Shown here: piece after piece, positions 10,436-22,624 of the stretch
Layout of the letters: every line of letters begins with the position of its first letter
Position numbering within the stretch: the first letter of the stretch is position 1
DNA from: Lumbricus rubellus
Lineage: Eukaryota > Annelida > Clitellata > Crassiclitellata > Lumbricidae
Length of the DNA: 64,000 bases
NCBI GenBank assembly: GCA_945859605.1
Contig: OX243817.1
Location: 30,659,407-30,723,406, forward strand
Direction of reading: 5' to 3'
The notes under the pieces: model-generated
Told to the model about the DNA's origin: nothing
Seen by the model: the letters and a program-made list of their open reading frames with translations, nothing else
The model's database searches: none
Made by a program: the position numbers and the translations under genes

Positions 10436-12399
10436 ATATATCTGGAGTATTTTTTTCTTCAATTATAACTAAGCTATTACTTCATAGGGCCCGCCATCTA
10501 ATTTTGTGCACCCACATAATTTAGCTTGATATTGCTATCTCAATAAACGATTCAAACGAATATGATCATGATAATAATGCATCATTTTCGTTTTCTGCGA
10601 CATTAGGCCTATGTGCTGTCAGCCTTTGTCCAAAATGGAAGCTTGGCAAATGACTTGGGATCTTCATAAAAACATAATAATAATAATACTAACATCAGTG
10701 TAGATAATTGGTTGGTAGCCTAAACGCTTACATCTTTCGAGTGTCTTTATATCGGTTATGCTGAGCATTAGCCTTCTTCTTATGAAGATCACGGAATTTA
10801 CGTGCGTGGAATTTCGAAATGAATGGGTATTTTCCGACTGCAGACCAACTGTTCTCAATTATTTGTTTACACACGTTGCTGCTTGGCAACACCATGATGT
10901 AGCATAATTGACGGATTATTAAAGGACTAGATAAGTGGGGTAGGTCATTAGTAAATAAAATAAATAATAATTATAGAGTTAGTATTATAGAGCCTTGCAG
11001 AAACCAATTCAATTTTGTTTTATAGAGGAGTTAGTAATAAAACCAGTCTCAATTTATTTAAGGTGGTGACAACGGTGCACCGGGCCGCAGTTTTAGATAG
11101 GCCTATGCTGCTATGCATGGTCTTTTCAACAAGCTTTGAGGGAAAAGGAAATACAGATGTAGGCCTAGGCCTAGACCAGTAGGCGAGTTGGAAACATAAC
11201 CTCTTTTCGGTCTTTATTTAGAGCCTACGGGTAAGTTCAGTGTTTAAAGGAACATTTATAAATTTCAGTCAGTGGTATAATTAGGCTATTCTAGTAAGTA
11301 GATCTAAGCTTAAGGTCATTGTGCGATCTATGTCATCGACTCAGGTGCAGGGCTCAGGCTGTTTTAAGGAATTTTTAGAACTGCACAACCCACTCTTTCT
11401 TTTCCCATCCTCCACGGTAAATTACTCCAAAACGGATGAAAATTACCGTTTTGAACTAATTTTAACGACGCAGACGTTCTTTTACAACTGCACAAATCCA
11501 TTTAAAACTGCACATTTTGTGTACAACTGCACGTTAAAAAACCCTGCTTTGGTGTGGGGAGCAATGACCAATACTACATGTAGTTAACAATGAAGTCCCT
11601 GAGGGATCCTAAATAGGCCTACCTCGGGACAAAAAATAATAATAATTCAAAAACCTCAACCGCAATCCAGCATAAAATCCACAAACGTCAATTAAAGCCG
11701 AAATTATACAGCAGCAGAAATCCTATAATAAAATAAGTTAAACACAAATGGCTTCAGTCAGTCTTCAACAGTAGCCTACAGTACTGGCTTGGATGTGTTG
11801 GCCCATGCGGGAATATGGCTATGTGTGTCTGCGTGCGTTCGTCTGTGGTAACACTGCTAGCTAGACTAACAGATCAAAAACATTTGCACAATGACTTTAG
11901 CATCATCATTTTATTTAATCTGATGAAATACCTTTTTAAGAACGTTATAATAGGTATGTATTCGCGACGAACGTTTGCTATAATTATGTTTCATTGCTTG
12001 ATCAGCATAATGCAACCACTAGGGTGGCTATAGGCTATTATAGAAAATAAATGCAATAAAATGGCAAGCAATGCAACTATAATTTATTATTTTATATTGC
12101 CCTTCTTCCAGTTCGGAAAAGGACTCCAACAGAAACGGAGATAAGAAAGTCGTAAACAGTAAACTATTTAACAACAACGCTATAGAGTTTTTAGAAAAGC
12201 AATCATTTAAATAAATTATAAAGTGAAACTATATAAAAAGAACTTATTGTAATTTAAGCTATTATGCGTTAGTGATAAATGTTAGTAAGGCCCATAGCTT
12301 TTAGAAATTAGCCTACAATTATGTGGCGTGTCCGCCAGTTAGTCGTGCGAAAGGTAGCTCTCACAATTATAATTTTCTGTTTTGGCGTAATTTGTATTT
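10436..12399. other. Intergenic part of the duplicated unit between A and B
   Basis: No gene is seen. The region is a diverged copy of sequence upstream of the other units: 10470-11330 matches 40620-41520 and 60460-61000, and 11590-12110 matches 61795-62580. Shared landmarks are cccgccatcta, acggaatttacg and the stretch ctgcgtgcgttcgtctgtgg. The 3' flank of gene B (12050-12399) is AT-rich with TTTATT motifs that could supply a minus-strand polyadenylation signal. Confidence 0.6.
11348..11546. mobile_element. hAT MITE, CAGGGCT...TTAAAAAACCCTG family
   Basis: About 200 bp, with ends CAGGGCT and AACCCTG and an interior rich in aactgcac motifs. Flanks ctcaggtg and ctttggtg are a degraded 8-bp duplication; the sister sequence at 41517 (gactcctttggtgtgg) shows the empty site. 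Close relatives are at 23420-23614 and 54491-54695. Confidence 0.75.
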
Positions 12400-13682
12400 C
12401 TATATAATTCTTTCGTAAAATAGAAGATAGGCCTCCTGATTCAATACTTCTTCGACTGTTACTTCGTGATACAATGAATCATTAATGCAGTACCAAACTC
12501 CCCTCGGTTCTATGTGAGTTTCACTTGGTTGTTTCTCTTGCATCATTTCTATCAACTGATCATTGTTGAAGACACTGTCGAAGTATTTCTTCTGAAGGAA
12601 TTTCCTGAAGCCGTCGTCCCTTATCTTTACATAGGCCGTACAGTGACCGGACTCAAGTGTAGAACCATGGTGTACCACAACGCCGTACAGTGAATACCAG
12701 ATGTTGTTACATGAAGAATCTTTGCGAAGACACATGGAACTGCAAAACGGTGCAAGGTCTAGATGCTCTCCATAGGTTATCATGTCTGTGCGTTTCAAGA
12801 AATCTTCGTGCTCCAGTTCTTCAAACCTCTCGAGGTGAAGAGTTAGGACTGCAGGTGGATTGAAGATCAGAGTTTGCCCCATTGCGGATGTCAAATGTAC
12901 ATCTCTACCACCGTTTGAAAAATGTCTTCTTAAACAGTATTTGCATAGGTATGTTTTGTGTAAGTGTCTCTTCCGTGTGAAGTGCATCAGGCAATCGTAA
13001 ATTGAAACACGTTTCTTTTCCTTTGGCAAATATGGTGTGGACAAAGAGAGAGGCTTCATCAACTTATTTAGGGCTTCTCGATAGCTGTCGCTCGCTTCAG
13101 CATTTTCCACCTCAAATTCTATTTCAGCTGAGCTCATAGCAGCCACGTTCTCCTCAGCGATCATGATGGGCAATAAGATGCTGAGAAATCCTTTAAACCA
13201 ATGATCCGGCGTCCCGCACTCCTTACAGAAATGGACTGTTATGAAATGACCGGCAAACACTTTATCGACGACCGTAAGTACCTTTCCCTCATTATCAGCT
13301 CCTGAACTCTCCCTCTCCTCCCAACGTACAGTTTTCAGGAACGTTCGAAGGACTTCATGGCTATCGTGTTGCTTGTAATCTGCAAACTCTGGCGATTTAT
13401 TGCCAAACATTTGGAGCATTTTATCTGGCGAGAATGGCTTCCGATTTTCATGCTGCATATCGCTGAGGAATTTCAGCACGCTTTCAACAAGGTCTCCTTT
13501 CTTGCAAAGATTTTCCAGTTCCACGCGAAACGTGAAATTTGTGTGAACCAGTGCTTGCATGACCGAATTAAAATAACTGGTGTTGCCAAGATTCTGAAGT
13601 CCTCGAAATGAGACCCCTCGATCTTCAGATTTCAGTCGATTTGGTTCAACCTCAGCTATTGAAGGACCGTAAACGGTATCCG
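12400..13682 (-). CDS. Gene B exon 2: USP16/45-like domain with Cys-to-Ser active site (pseudo-deubiquitinase)
   Basis: About 427 residues, stop at 12400. The acceptor TTGTTTTATAG|CG at 13682 is phase 1 and joins in frame to the RING exon ending at 14563; 1123+1283 nt give 802 codons (801 aa). The Cys box reads GLQNLGNTSYFNS, with Ser (codon AGT) at about residue 410 where USPs have the nucleophilic Cys. The His box (GVVVHHGSTLESGHCTAYVK, His about 721) and WYCIND (Asp about 776) remain, as do the two CxxC pairs (HFCKECG, YLCKYCL). The FADYKQHDSHE segment and overall layout suggest USP16/USP45. The frame is fully open, so this is more likely a ubiquitin-binding pseudo-enzyme than a dead gene. 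Confidence 0.85.
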
Positions 13683-14562
13683 CTATAAAACAACGATGCA
13701 ATAAATGCAACCTTGACGAAAACATGTATAAGATGTATAATAGTATTGTATATCGTATTTACTCGACTATAAGTCGAGAAATTTATGAGAAATAGTCTGT
13801 GTCGACGACGGATCGCGCGAGCTTGGAGTAGACTTGTGATTTATATAAGAAACTGTCACTTTGTAACGTCTTACTAAGCGTAATGGCATAAGTTTGATTT
13901 AAGAGTTCGTACTGTACGGTTTAGATTTGATTATAGTGCTAATCTTGTAGTATCGGAGCTATTGAAGGGCTCTTTGTGGTTAACGTGTGATTATTTTATC
14001 AGTAATAGATTTTACATTTATAACGTATAGGCCTAACTTGAGAATTTAATGACATTAGTGTCTTGCCTCAAGATCAGGCCGACTATAAGTAAATATATTT
14101 CTGTTACAATAGGCGTATACACCAGAGGCGCAGCGGCGGATCTTAATTTGATAAAAATAGCCAAACAATTCGAGTTGTTATGGAACATAATTATAGAGTA
14201 GAAGGTAAAGATTGACGTTTTAATTTTTAACTGCATACATTGCATTAATATATTAGGCTATAGTTAAATAATTAAGGATTTCATAATTAACCGACCACTC
14301 ACGATGGAAGCAGTCTGTAACAGTAGAAGATTCTGATTATAATTCGCTGAGCTAATTCGAAAGTGAGTCCATCAACAATCATTAATGTTGATCATAGTGC
14401 TAAGATGACAGCATTAAAAGCTATAGGCCTACTGCTCCTGTAAGCATCTATCAAAGCATTATGCCATGAACATAATATTTATAGGTCGTAGGCTATACAG
14501 CGTAGGTTTCGTGAAAGTAAGAAACAACAGACTGCTGAACTCGTAAAATAAACTTAGCCTAC
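13683..14562 (-). other. Gene B intron 1 (RING exon to USP exon)
   Basis: 880-bp intron, donor GAAG|GTAGGC and acceptor TTTTATAG, both phase 1. It aligns by eye with gene C intron 1: 13727-14040 matches 22668-23000 and 14060-14560 matches 23940-24437, with extra sequence in C between. A short inverted motif, ctcgactataagtcgag, lies at 13761-13777 and again at 22707-22723 in C. No further coding exon is visible. Confidence 0.8.
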
Positions 14563-15685
14563 CTTCAAGTGTTCCAATGATATTTCGTTCCGATAGAAGG
14601 CTATCCATATTCGTTTTCTCAAAGGTAACAGAAAAGGAAGACATGGACTGGCCAGTAAAAGATTTGTGTTTCTGTTCTAATTCAGAAGATTGACTGCATA
14701 AGCCATCTACAGCCCGACACAAGTCTCCAGCCGTACCTTTGTCCTTAATTTCACTGCTGTAGGTCTTGAAACTATCAAGAATTCTCAGGTGCATGTCTAT
14801 TTCATCTCTTTGAATCTGCAATGCTTTCAACGTTTCAGCTTTTCTAGAAACCAGTTTTGTAAGTAACAACTGCATATTTTTATCTACGAGGTCTTTCAGT
14901 TCATTTGCCGTCTTGATGATCTCTGTCTCTGCTGTTTCAACCTGCTTTATAAAATTTGTTTTCTTCGTATCTAGTTGGAATTTTATTTCTATACCATCTG
15001 CGTACGACATTTTAACTTTATCAACTAAGACTTCAATCTGCTTTCGAAATTTCACAGCAACATCCACAACGTCAGAACAGCTGTGTCCTTTATGTTCGAT
15101 TGCAAAACATTTCATACATATTGCTTTCCTACAATCGTGGCAATACATTTCTATTAAATGTGTATTATGTTGCTCACAGTTGTTTATAGCAGCTCGCTTT
15201 ATCAGTTTTTCATTCATCGTCTGATTTCCAAACGCAACAATCTTATGGTTTTTAAGAACTTTTTGTCTTTTGTGATAGTTAATGCAGTCATCACATAAAT
15301 TCTCTTCGCACTCAATGCAGTACATTTGGGCCAAAGACGCTGCGGCATTTTTCTTGGTCTCATTCACTTCGCAGGAGTCACAATATCGGATTATTTCAGC
15401 TGGTTGCGATAGTTTGGCCATTTCCACCAGTCTGTCCATGAAGAAGTTCTTTTGTATTCCCAGGAATCCGTCCACAGGAATTATAAACTCTTTTCTACAC
15501 AGTGGGCAAGGCAGTTTGTCTCCTGGTTTCTTTTGTGACTCTGATCCTGTCTTTTCGAGGCATATGAGACAGAATGTATGAATGCAAGGCAGCATTCGGG
15601 GATCTGAGTACGTTTCTGTACAAATGCAACATTCCGTGATGTCTTTGATTTCCTCCACGACTCCGACAGATTTTCTGGCCATCAT
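14563..15685 (-). CDS. Gene B exon 1: RING, B-boxes, coiled coil
   Basis: 374 codons plus 1 nt. Two Met codons open the frame; the second (15682) aligns with the MAGK start of the sister genes, so either may be used. The RING (CCICTETYSDPRMLPCIHTFC ... CPLC) and both B-boxes keep all their zinc ligands, and the coiled coil is intact. The next coding sequence downstream on the same strand is the USP exon at 13682, and no propeller exon lies between. The join replaces the last Gly codon by Ala (G|CG): NIIGTLE-A-DTVYGP. The predicted product is a TRIM E3 fused to a USP-like domain. Confidence 0.92.
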
Positions 15686-16178
15686 TTGACTTTTTCGATG
15701 AAGAAAACAATAAACAAAAGTTATGACTATTCACTGTATTCATAATTCAGTACAATTATTATTCTTGCAAAATTCGGAACTTTAGCATACAACTAGTTTA
15801 TCCGAGGTCGGTGGAGGGGGGCAATGTTCATGAACGGATGCCTAGTTGAATGCGAAGTGCATACCAAATGCAGTAAAGGTCTGGTAAAAGATAAACACAT
15901 CAGCGTGCCACATCATTTGACTTTTTTGACTAGTTGCTTTGGTTAACCTCCGTACAATTCGCAAAATCTAAAGACTGGTTCTCCGCAGCTTCTGCATCCT
16001 ACGTTTGATGCAGAAACTATAAGAGGAAGACGTCAGCGAAGCAAAATTTCGCTTGACCAACACATACGATATATTTCCACCTCAACCGTCTGACTTTGGA
16101 TATAGACCTGATTGCACTGATTACACCCAACTATACTGTATAGTGCGCTTCGATCGACTAAGTGCCTGGGAGTAAACT

Positions 16179-17906
16179 CAGTGGCGTAGCAAGGTCTTTG
16201 GGGGCCCTTGTGCAGAACTTTCGTGGTGGGCCCTTCAATGCTTGAACCCCAAGATTTCAAACAATAAGACTGTGCAAAAGCGCCTGGCTTTTGCGATGGA
16301 CTATTTGCATAGGCCTAGCTGACACTCGAAATTAAAATTTAAAATTAACTTATCTCAATTTTAATTATTACCTCCCGTTTGGCTCTATCAAACATTTTCT
16401 ATTTTTCTGCAGGCTGCCAGAGTACTGAACTAAATGTATCGGTAAACATCGTTTCCTCTCTTGCAGTATGAATTATAACCATCCACACTGAATTTCTATC
16501 AAACAGTTGGGTTATTTGACTAAAAAAGAAACCGTTTAATAAATTGGTATAATATGAAGTGAGTCAGTGACTCAAGTTTGGGTTACTAGGCCTACGCGGT
16601 AAGTCTAAAAGAACAATTAAAAAAATTTGGAAATGCTGAAATGTTCGCTTTGGCGAATAGGGGAAGACGGGGTCATTTCGGCCATTTTTCTAATTTTTGT
16701 AATAATTTGTAAATGGTTGACTGCTAAAATTAAACAAAATTACAACTAAATAAAGTACGATAGGGACAATATACTGCAAGGTTACTTTTTGGGATTGAGA
16801 AAAATATTTGCTGGGGAAAAAATTATTTTTAAAGTGAATTTTTGGCCGGATTTACCCCGGCATACGGGTAAATTCGGCCAGCACAGCTAAATTGATTTTC
16901 ACAACCAACCGGACGAAATTATAATGCACAAATGTATTAGGCAATATCACTGAAGCGCTAATATGAAGAAACATAAAAGTTTTTAATTATTATCTTTAAA
17001 ATATTTTTTTATATAACGATTGGCCTTTCCTGGACTTCTTTCGTCCAGTTGCATGCTTGCCTTTCTTCTGGGAATTTCTTGTCACTATATTGACATTGGC
17101 ACTATGTACCATTACTAACATCTCGGGGTAAATCCGTCCACATGGCCGAATTTACCCCCGACCCACCCACCCTTCATAATAGCCGTAACGAAAAGGGCCG
17201 CTATTTCGGACAATCGATTTGGATAACCAAATTGACAAAAAATACTGTGGCTTGCAGAATAGAAAGCAAATAACCGACATTTGAACAAGAATACCTTCAT
17301 TTCTTAGCTGTTATTGGAGACAGCATAGAGAAGTCGATTTGGCTCGAACTCGGTTTTTTCGCTTTTAGCGAATTATAGCCTACATTTGGGCGAATTCTCT
17401 TGCGCAAAGATATTTGAGGTGCCTTCTTTCCATAATTCTTTTGTAAAGTAGCCTATCAGTTACTGGCATACCACCATAGTTTCCGAAGTGCCTCTCTGCT
17501 CGGTATCAATATTTAAAGTACCATGCAACACCTTAGCATTGATCAAACTGAATTCAGTTCTGTCACCAGGCTTGATGAAGTCATCGGGGTCTTGTGCACA
17601 ATCCATTCTTGCGCCACCGTTGTATAATATGTGGACTTGATCATTTGAATACATTCTGAATATTCTTAAAGTAAAAATTGACTGTGACTGCGGGGGCCCC
17701 TCTACAACCGGGTTGTTTGGAGATTGCGGCTCAAACGCAAGAATTATAAATTATTGAGTGTGTACGCTGCATAACAATGTACATGTAGGTTTTAATACAT
17801 TCTGAATATCCTTAAAGTAAAAAATTGACTCTGACCCTGGGGGGCCCTTGACAGCCGGGGGCCCTTGTGCACTGCACAACCTGCACAACCTATTGCTACG
17901 CCACTG
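16179..17906. mobile_element. hAT element with precise 8-bp duplication
   Basis: Ends CAGTGGCGTAGCAA and TTGCTACGCCACTG are perfect inverted repeats. The flanks are both agtaaact (16171-16178, 17907-17914). Units A (5680), D (38215) and E (59332) carry the uninterrupted site, gggagtaaactg-ttctttc. The 1.7-kb interior has repeated ggccgaatttacccc-type segments at 16660-17170 and no transposase frame. Confidence 0.9.
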
Positions 17907-17924
17907 AGTAAACTGATTCTTTCA

Positions 17925-18150
17925 AATTCGATTTTTGAGCACCGTACAACCTTGAGATTATGTTTAAGATCAATAAAAGACTTTTGTTTCTCTTCAAATT
18001 TATAGACTTGAAGAAAGTTGAAGACACAATGCACTTATTATAAATTTTTAGAGTGTCAATCATCCATTTCGACCCAAAGTTTTAGGATTATTTTGGAGTT
18101 CTTTGACTTTTGAGACTTGTTCAGCTTTCCTAATAGTTTCATCATAATTC
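17925..18150 (-). pseudogene. Relic of a TRIM coiled-coil exon end upstream of gene B
   Basis: Counterpart of 5693-5917. The minus-strand frame includes KFEEKQKSFIDLKHNLKV, but an in-frame stop breaks the more N-terminal part (KAEQVSKVKELQNN then frameshift). It is immediately next to the hAT insertion at 16179-17906. Confidence 0.5.
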
Positions 18151-19248
18151 ATAAATCATTTCATAAATCATGGCCTGTATCAACTATCAAGCAAGTCTAC
18201 TTCTTACGTCTTGTCCTTGATTTACCACCATCTGTTCGCGGTCAAAAACATCAATCGCCATGTTCTCAATTTTGGATCATTAATGACATTAGCAAACTTT
18301 TAGCGCGCCTATAAATAGGTCACTATAGGGCCTATAAATGCACATTGCCAATTTAGTCGCAACTTAAAAAAAATAACCTTTGCCAAATGACTGGCGTGCT
18401 ATTAACATTAAGGTAGATCCGACCATGGAGCGCTACGTGGCAAGCAGTTTGTTCTTCTGTGATTTACCTAGTGTCACTGCTTAATGCCTATAGTAATGAA
18501 CTAAAAGTCAATTTTAGACAAATATTGGCTAAATAGACTACGTATTCAAATGAAAAATGCACGAACAACAGCCCTTTATACCGCAGGTCAAAGCACATGC
18601 AGGCTTCGTTCAACTTTAACCATCCGAGTTAAGACTCGCGAATTTTTTATCTGGCCTGTTATTTGTTAATAGGCCTACTAAGTCATTACTTCACAGAGTC
18701 CGCCATCTAATTATTTGCACCCACATTATTTAGCTTGTTGGAATAGGATTTAATCATGATAATGATGCATCATTTTCGTTTTCTAGGCTATGAGCCTTTA
18801 TTTTATGATATTAGCCTATGTGCCGTCAGTCGTTGTCGAAAATGGAAGCTTAGGCCTACATAGCGAAGAACAACTTTACCGTTTGACCATTGGGCAAATC
18901 AGTCGGGATCTTCAAAAAAAACACATTAATAAAATCAACATTTGTGTAGATAATAGGTTGGTAAACGCTTACTTCTTTCGAGTGTCTTTATATCGGTTAT
19001 GTTGGACATCAACCTTCTCATGACGATCACGGAATTTACGTACTTGGAATTTCGAAAGGAACGGGTTTTTCCGGCGCTAGACCTACAGTACGGCAGGCCA
19101 ACTGTTCTCGATTTGTTTACACTTTGTGGCTTGGCAACACTAGCATAATTATTGACGGGTTATTAAAGGACTCGATGAAAAAACCGAGGAGACATTGGGT
19201 AGGTCAGTAGTAAGCAAAATAAATAATATATATATATATATATATATA

Positions 19249-20744
19249 TGTAGCGCCGTACTCACTCGCTAGGTGGCCGCCTACTCTTGTTCCTGGTTCT
19301 TGCCTTTTAGGAGTTTTGGACTGGACCACCCGCGAGAGGGCTAACTGCTGGGGAAACGAGTACTTCGTCAGGTCCTCGGACAGGGGAAAGCTTACCCCAG
19401 GTTCCAGGGAAAGATGCCCTTCTTTTATGACTCGATCAGTAACTGCTGTTCCTGCTTCTATTGAGAAATGGGTCTCGTTACCAAATTCTACACCAGGAGA
19501 TGGACGAGTGATGGCTGGACATGGTCGCACGGTCGTTTGGTGGACGACGACTGCCCCCCTTGAGGACTTATCTGGGTTCGGTTCCCATGCAGCAGTTTTC
19601 TCAGACCCGATTTTCCTCAAAAGCAGCTCAGTTACGTTCTTCACCTCTTCTTGTACTTTCCCAAATCTCTCCTGTTCATCACTAACAATGGAAATCAAGG
19701 TATCAAAGCGCTCTAAGATTTTCGACAGCCTCTGGGACATAACCTTAGCGAAAAGATCCCCACTATTCCCTTCCATTTGCATTGAATTAGAGTCGTCTAA
19801 ACCTTCTCCTTTTGACTCACTCTTCTCTCTTTCTTCCTTCTTTTCCATTTCTTTTTCAAACATTGTTATTTCTATTATTATCAGTTACACAAAGAATACG
19901 AGTATTGTTCTTTTCAGATTTTTCTCCTTAATTATTTATTACAGTTATAATTATTATGACAATTGTTTTATCTTTCACAGAGACAGAGGAGGCCTATCGA
20001 CGAACAGGTGAATGCCCGGTTTTCAATCAAGAACGAAGGGAGCGAAAGGGATCACCTCGGAATCCAATTAATTAAATTTACAGTTCAACCTAAACAACTT
20101 GTCCTTGTTGGTTTCAATACAATCTAATTTGCATTCCGATTTCTTGAATAGGCCTAAAGATCAAATGAAATATCTGACTATTCTCGTCAGTAATTATTAT
20201 AGAACGTTTGCAAAATGCACAATCAATAATATTCAATCGAAAATAATTATTGTAAGATGACACTGATCACTTCCCTGTCAATCCAGCGAAATAATTGAAG
20301 AAATCTGTCAGTTTCTGTTCCCAAAAAGACATTTGTTCCCACGGTTGATTTCTTTTACAGCGGCCTTGTTTCCGATCAAAATTTTGAGTTTCGAAGCGTT
20401 TAAAACCTTTCCACGTCAGTCGCACACAGCGGATCAATCCCTTCTCTTATATCACACAGATAAATTGCGGTCACAAAGACCATTTCCGTCACAAAGACGC
20501 ATTTTTGTCACAAAGTCCTTCACTAGTTCCTTTCCCATCAACAGCCCATCGCAAACTCTACAAGATGACGCCGAAAACACCCACGTGACGGGAGGGAAGC
20601 CTCCTGATTGGCCAAGATCGCATCCCGAGCTATTATTAGCCATTACGTAATCGAACTGAGATATAAAAAAAAATAGCAATTTTCTAGCGCATTCCGAAAT
20701 TAAGCGAAATTAGATTAGGCCGGCCGCTGGTGACAATCGTTACA
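19249..20744 (-). mobile_element. TG...CA-bounded element with coiled-coil ORF (LTR-like or truncated retroelement)
   Basis: On the minus strand it starts TGTAACGATTGTCACC and ends GTACGGCGCTACA, inserted in a (TA)n run that is present on both sides. A frame from 19863 to the element end encodes about 208 residues. It is Lys/Glu-rich and coiled-coil-like at the N-terminus (residues 1-90) and Pro/Thr-rich after that. The frame runs out of the element into the TA repeat, so its C-terminus is lost. This looks like the 5' part of a retroelement with a gag-like protein, but no second LTR or reverse transcriptase is present, so the class is open. Confidence 0.45.
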
Positions 20745-21314
20745 TATATATATCAAAACACGAAACTACTGTCCCTAGCGCAAGGCTAACGTCGTAACCT
20801 AGGCCCTATAGGCTAGACTAGAGCATGTCGGTATGGCCTAGTATGTGATTATGATTGCATGAGATCTCAAGCATTAGGAATATTTATATGATTTAAAATG
20901 GAATAGCCGGTGACGCTGGGGACATAAACTGGGCCAGAAACTTTTCATCTCTCATATGGAGCAAAAAAGAGAGTGATATCACCATTCGTCAGCAGTTGAA
21001 ATAGCATTGGAGGAGACAGATAACTTAGCAGACAAATTTGCAGTTGTCAGTCATTTAATGAAGAATCAATTAAATGTTCATGTACTACACATTCAAATTG
21101 TCTTAGCTTAAATATACTTTTCCACATTGACGATAAGAAAGTCGAAACTATTTAACAACAAAGCTTTAGAGTCTTTAGGAAAAGCAATCATTTAAATATA
21201 AAGTTGAACTATATAAAAAGAGCTGCGTAAGTGATAAATGTTAATTTCCGCCAGCTAGTCATGAGCAGATAGCTCTCACAATTATTATTTTCTGTTTTGG
21301 CGTTATCTGTATTT
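20745..21314. other. 3' flank of gene C
   Basis: No gene. 20750-21310 is a close match to 43290-43920 next to the USP pseudogene (shared gcgcaaggctaa, gagcatgtcgg-type stretches), so both USP copies keep the same downstream DNA. Confidence 0.6.
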
Positions 21315-22624
21315 CTAAATAATCCTTTCGTAAAACAAAAGATAGGCTTCCTGATTCAATACTTCTTCGACTGTTACTTCGTGATACAATGAATCATTCA
21401 TGCAGTACCAAACTCCACTCGGCTCTCTGTGAGTTTCACTTGGTTGTTTCTCTTCCATCATTTCTATTAACTGATCCAACTGATCATTGGCGACTTCACT
21501 GTCGAAGTATTTCTTCTGAAGGAATTTCCTGAAGCCGTCGTCTCTTATCTTGACATAGGCCGTATTGTGACCGGACTCTAGTGTAGAACCATGGTGTACC
21601 ACAACGCCGTACAGTGAATACCAGATGTTGTTGCATGGAGAGTCATTGCGAAGACACATTGAACTGCAAAACGGTGCAAGGTCCAGATGCTCTCCATAAG
21701 TTATCATGTCTGTGCGTTTCACGGATTCTTCGTGCTCCAGTTCTTCAAACCTCTCCAGGTGAAGAGTTAGGACTGCAGGTGGATTGAAGATCAGAGTTTG
21801 AGTTATTGTGGATGTCAAATAAACACCTCTACCACCGTTTGAAAAGTGCTCTATTAAACAGTTTTTGCATATGTATGTACCGTATTTGTTGTGTAAGTGT
21901 TTCTTCCGAGTGAAATGCATCAGGCAATCGTAAATTGAAACACGTTTATTTTGCCTTGGCAGATGTGGTGTGGACAGAGAGAGAGGCTTCATCAATATAT
22001 CTAGGGCTTCTCGATAGCTGTAGCTAGCTACAGCATTTTCCACCTCAAATTCTATTTCAGCTGAGCTCATTGCAGCCAAGTCCTCATCATCAATCATGAT
22101 GGGCAATGAGATGCTGAAAAATCCTTTGCTCCAATCATGATCCGGCGTCCCGCACTTCTTACAGAAATGGACCGTTACGAAATGACCGCCAAACACTTTG
22201 TCGACAACCGTAAGCAACTTTCCGTCATACATGTAATTAGCTCCTGAACTTTCCCGCTCCTCCCAACGTACAGTTTTCAGGAAATTTCGAAGGAATTCGT
22301 GGCTATCGTGTTGCTTGTAATCAGCAAACTTTGGCGATTTCTTTCCAAACATTTGGAGCATATTATCTGGCGAGAATGGCTTCCGATTTTCATGCTGCAT
22401 ATCGCTGAGAAATTTCAGCACGCTTTTGACAAGGTCTCCTTTGTTGCAAAGATTTTCCAGTTCTACTCGAAATGTGAAATTTGTGTGGACTAGTGCTTGC
22501 ATGATCGAATTGAAAAAGCAGGTGTTGCCAAGATTCTGAAGTCCTCGAACCGAGACCACTCGATCCACAGATTTCAGTCGATTTGGTTCAACCTCAGCTG
22601 TTGCAGGACCGTTAACGGTATCCA
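21315..22624 (-). CDS. Gene C exon 2: USP16/45-like deubiquitinase domain, catalytic residues intact
   Basis: 436 residues, stop at 21315. Acceptor TTGTTTTATAG|TG at 22624 is phase 1 and follows in frame from the RING exon ending at 24438; 1129+1310 nt give 813 codons (812 aa). The Cys box is GLQNLGNTCFFNSIMQ (Cys about 412). The His box is GVVVHHGSTLESGHNTAYVK (His about 729) and the third residue lies in WYCMND (about 786-787). Two CxxC pairs (HFCKKC, YICKNC) form the usual USP zinc-binding fingers. The KQHDSHEFLRNFLK segment and GLxNLGNTCFFN box are closest to USP16/USP45 by recognition. As part of a RING protein it could remove ubiquitin from the same substrates or from the protein itself; that function is inferred. 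Confidence 0.9.

Noticed and set aside
9369..10468. Arrays of short regular repeats as a CRISPR
   Set aside because: Units are 14 bp with no unique spacers, they form inverted arms of one element, and the genome is eukaryotic.
14459..14562. Read-through extension of the gene B RING exon to a stop at 14459
   Set aside because: A conserved phase-1 donor at 14563 is shared by all five genes; the extension is intron sequence and is not conserved between copies.
19316..20011. 231-codon plus-strand frame
   Set aside because: It is antisense to the gag-like frame of the TG...CA element, with low-complexity Ser/Phe composition and no domain.
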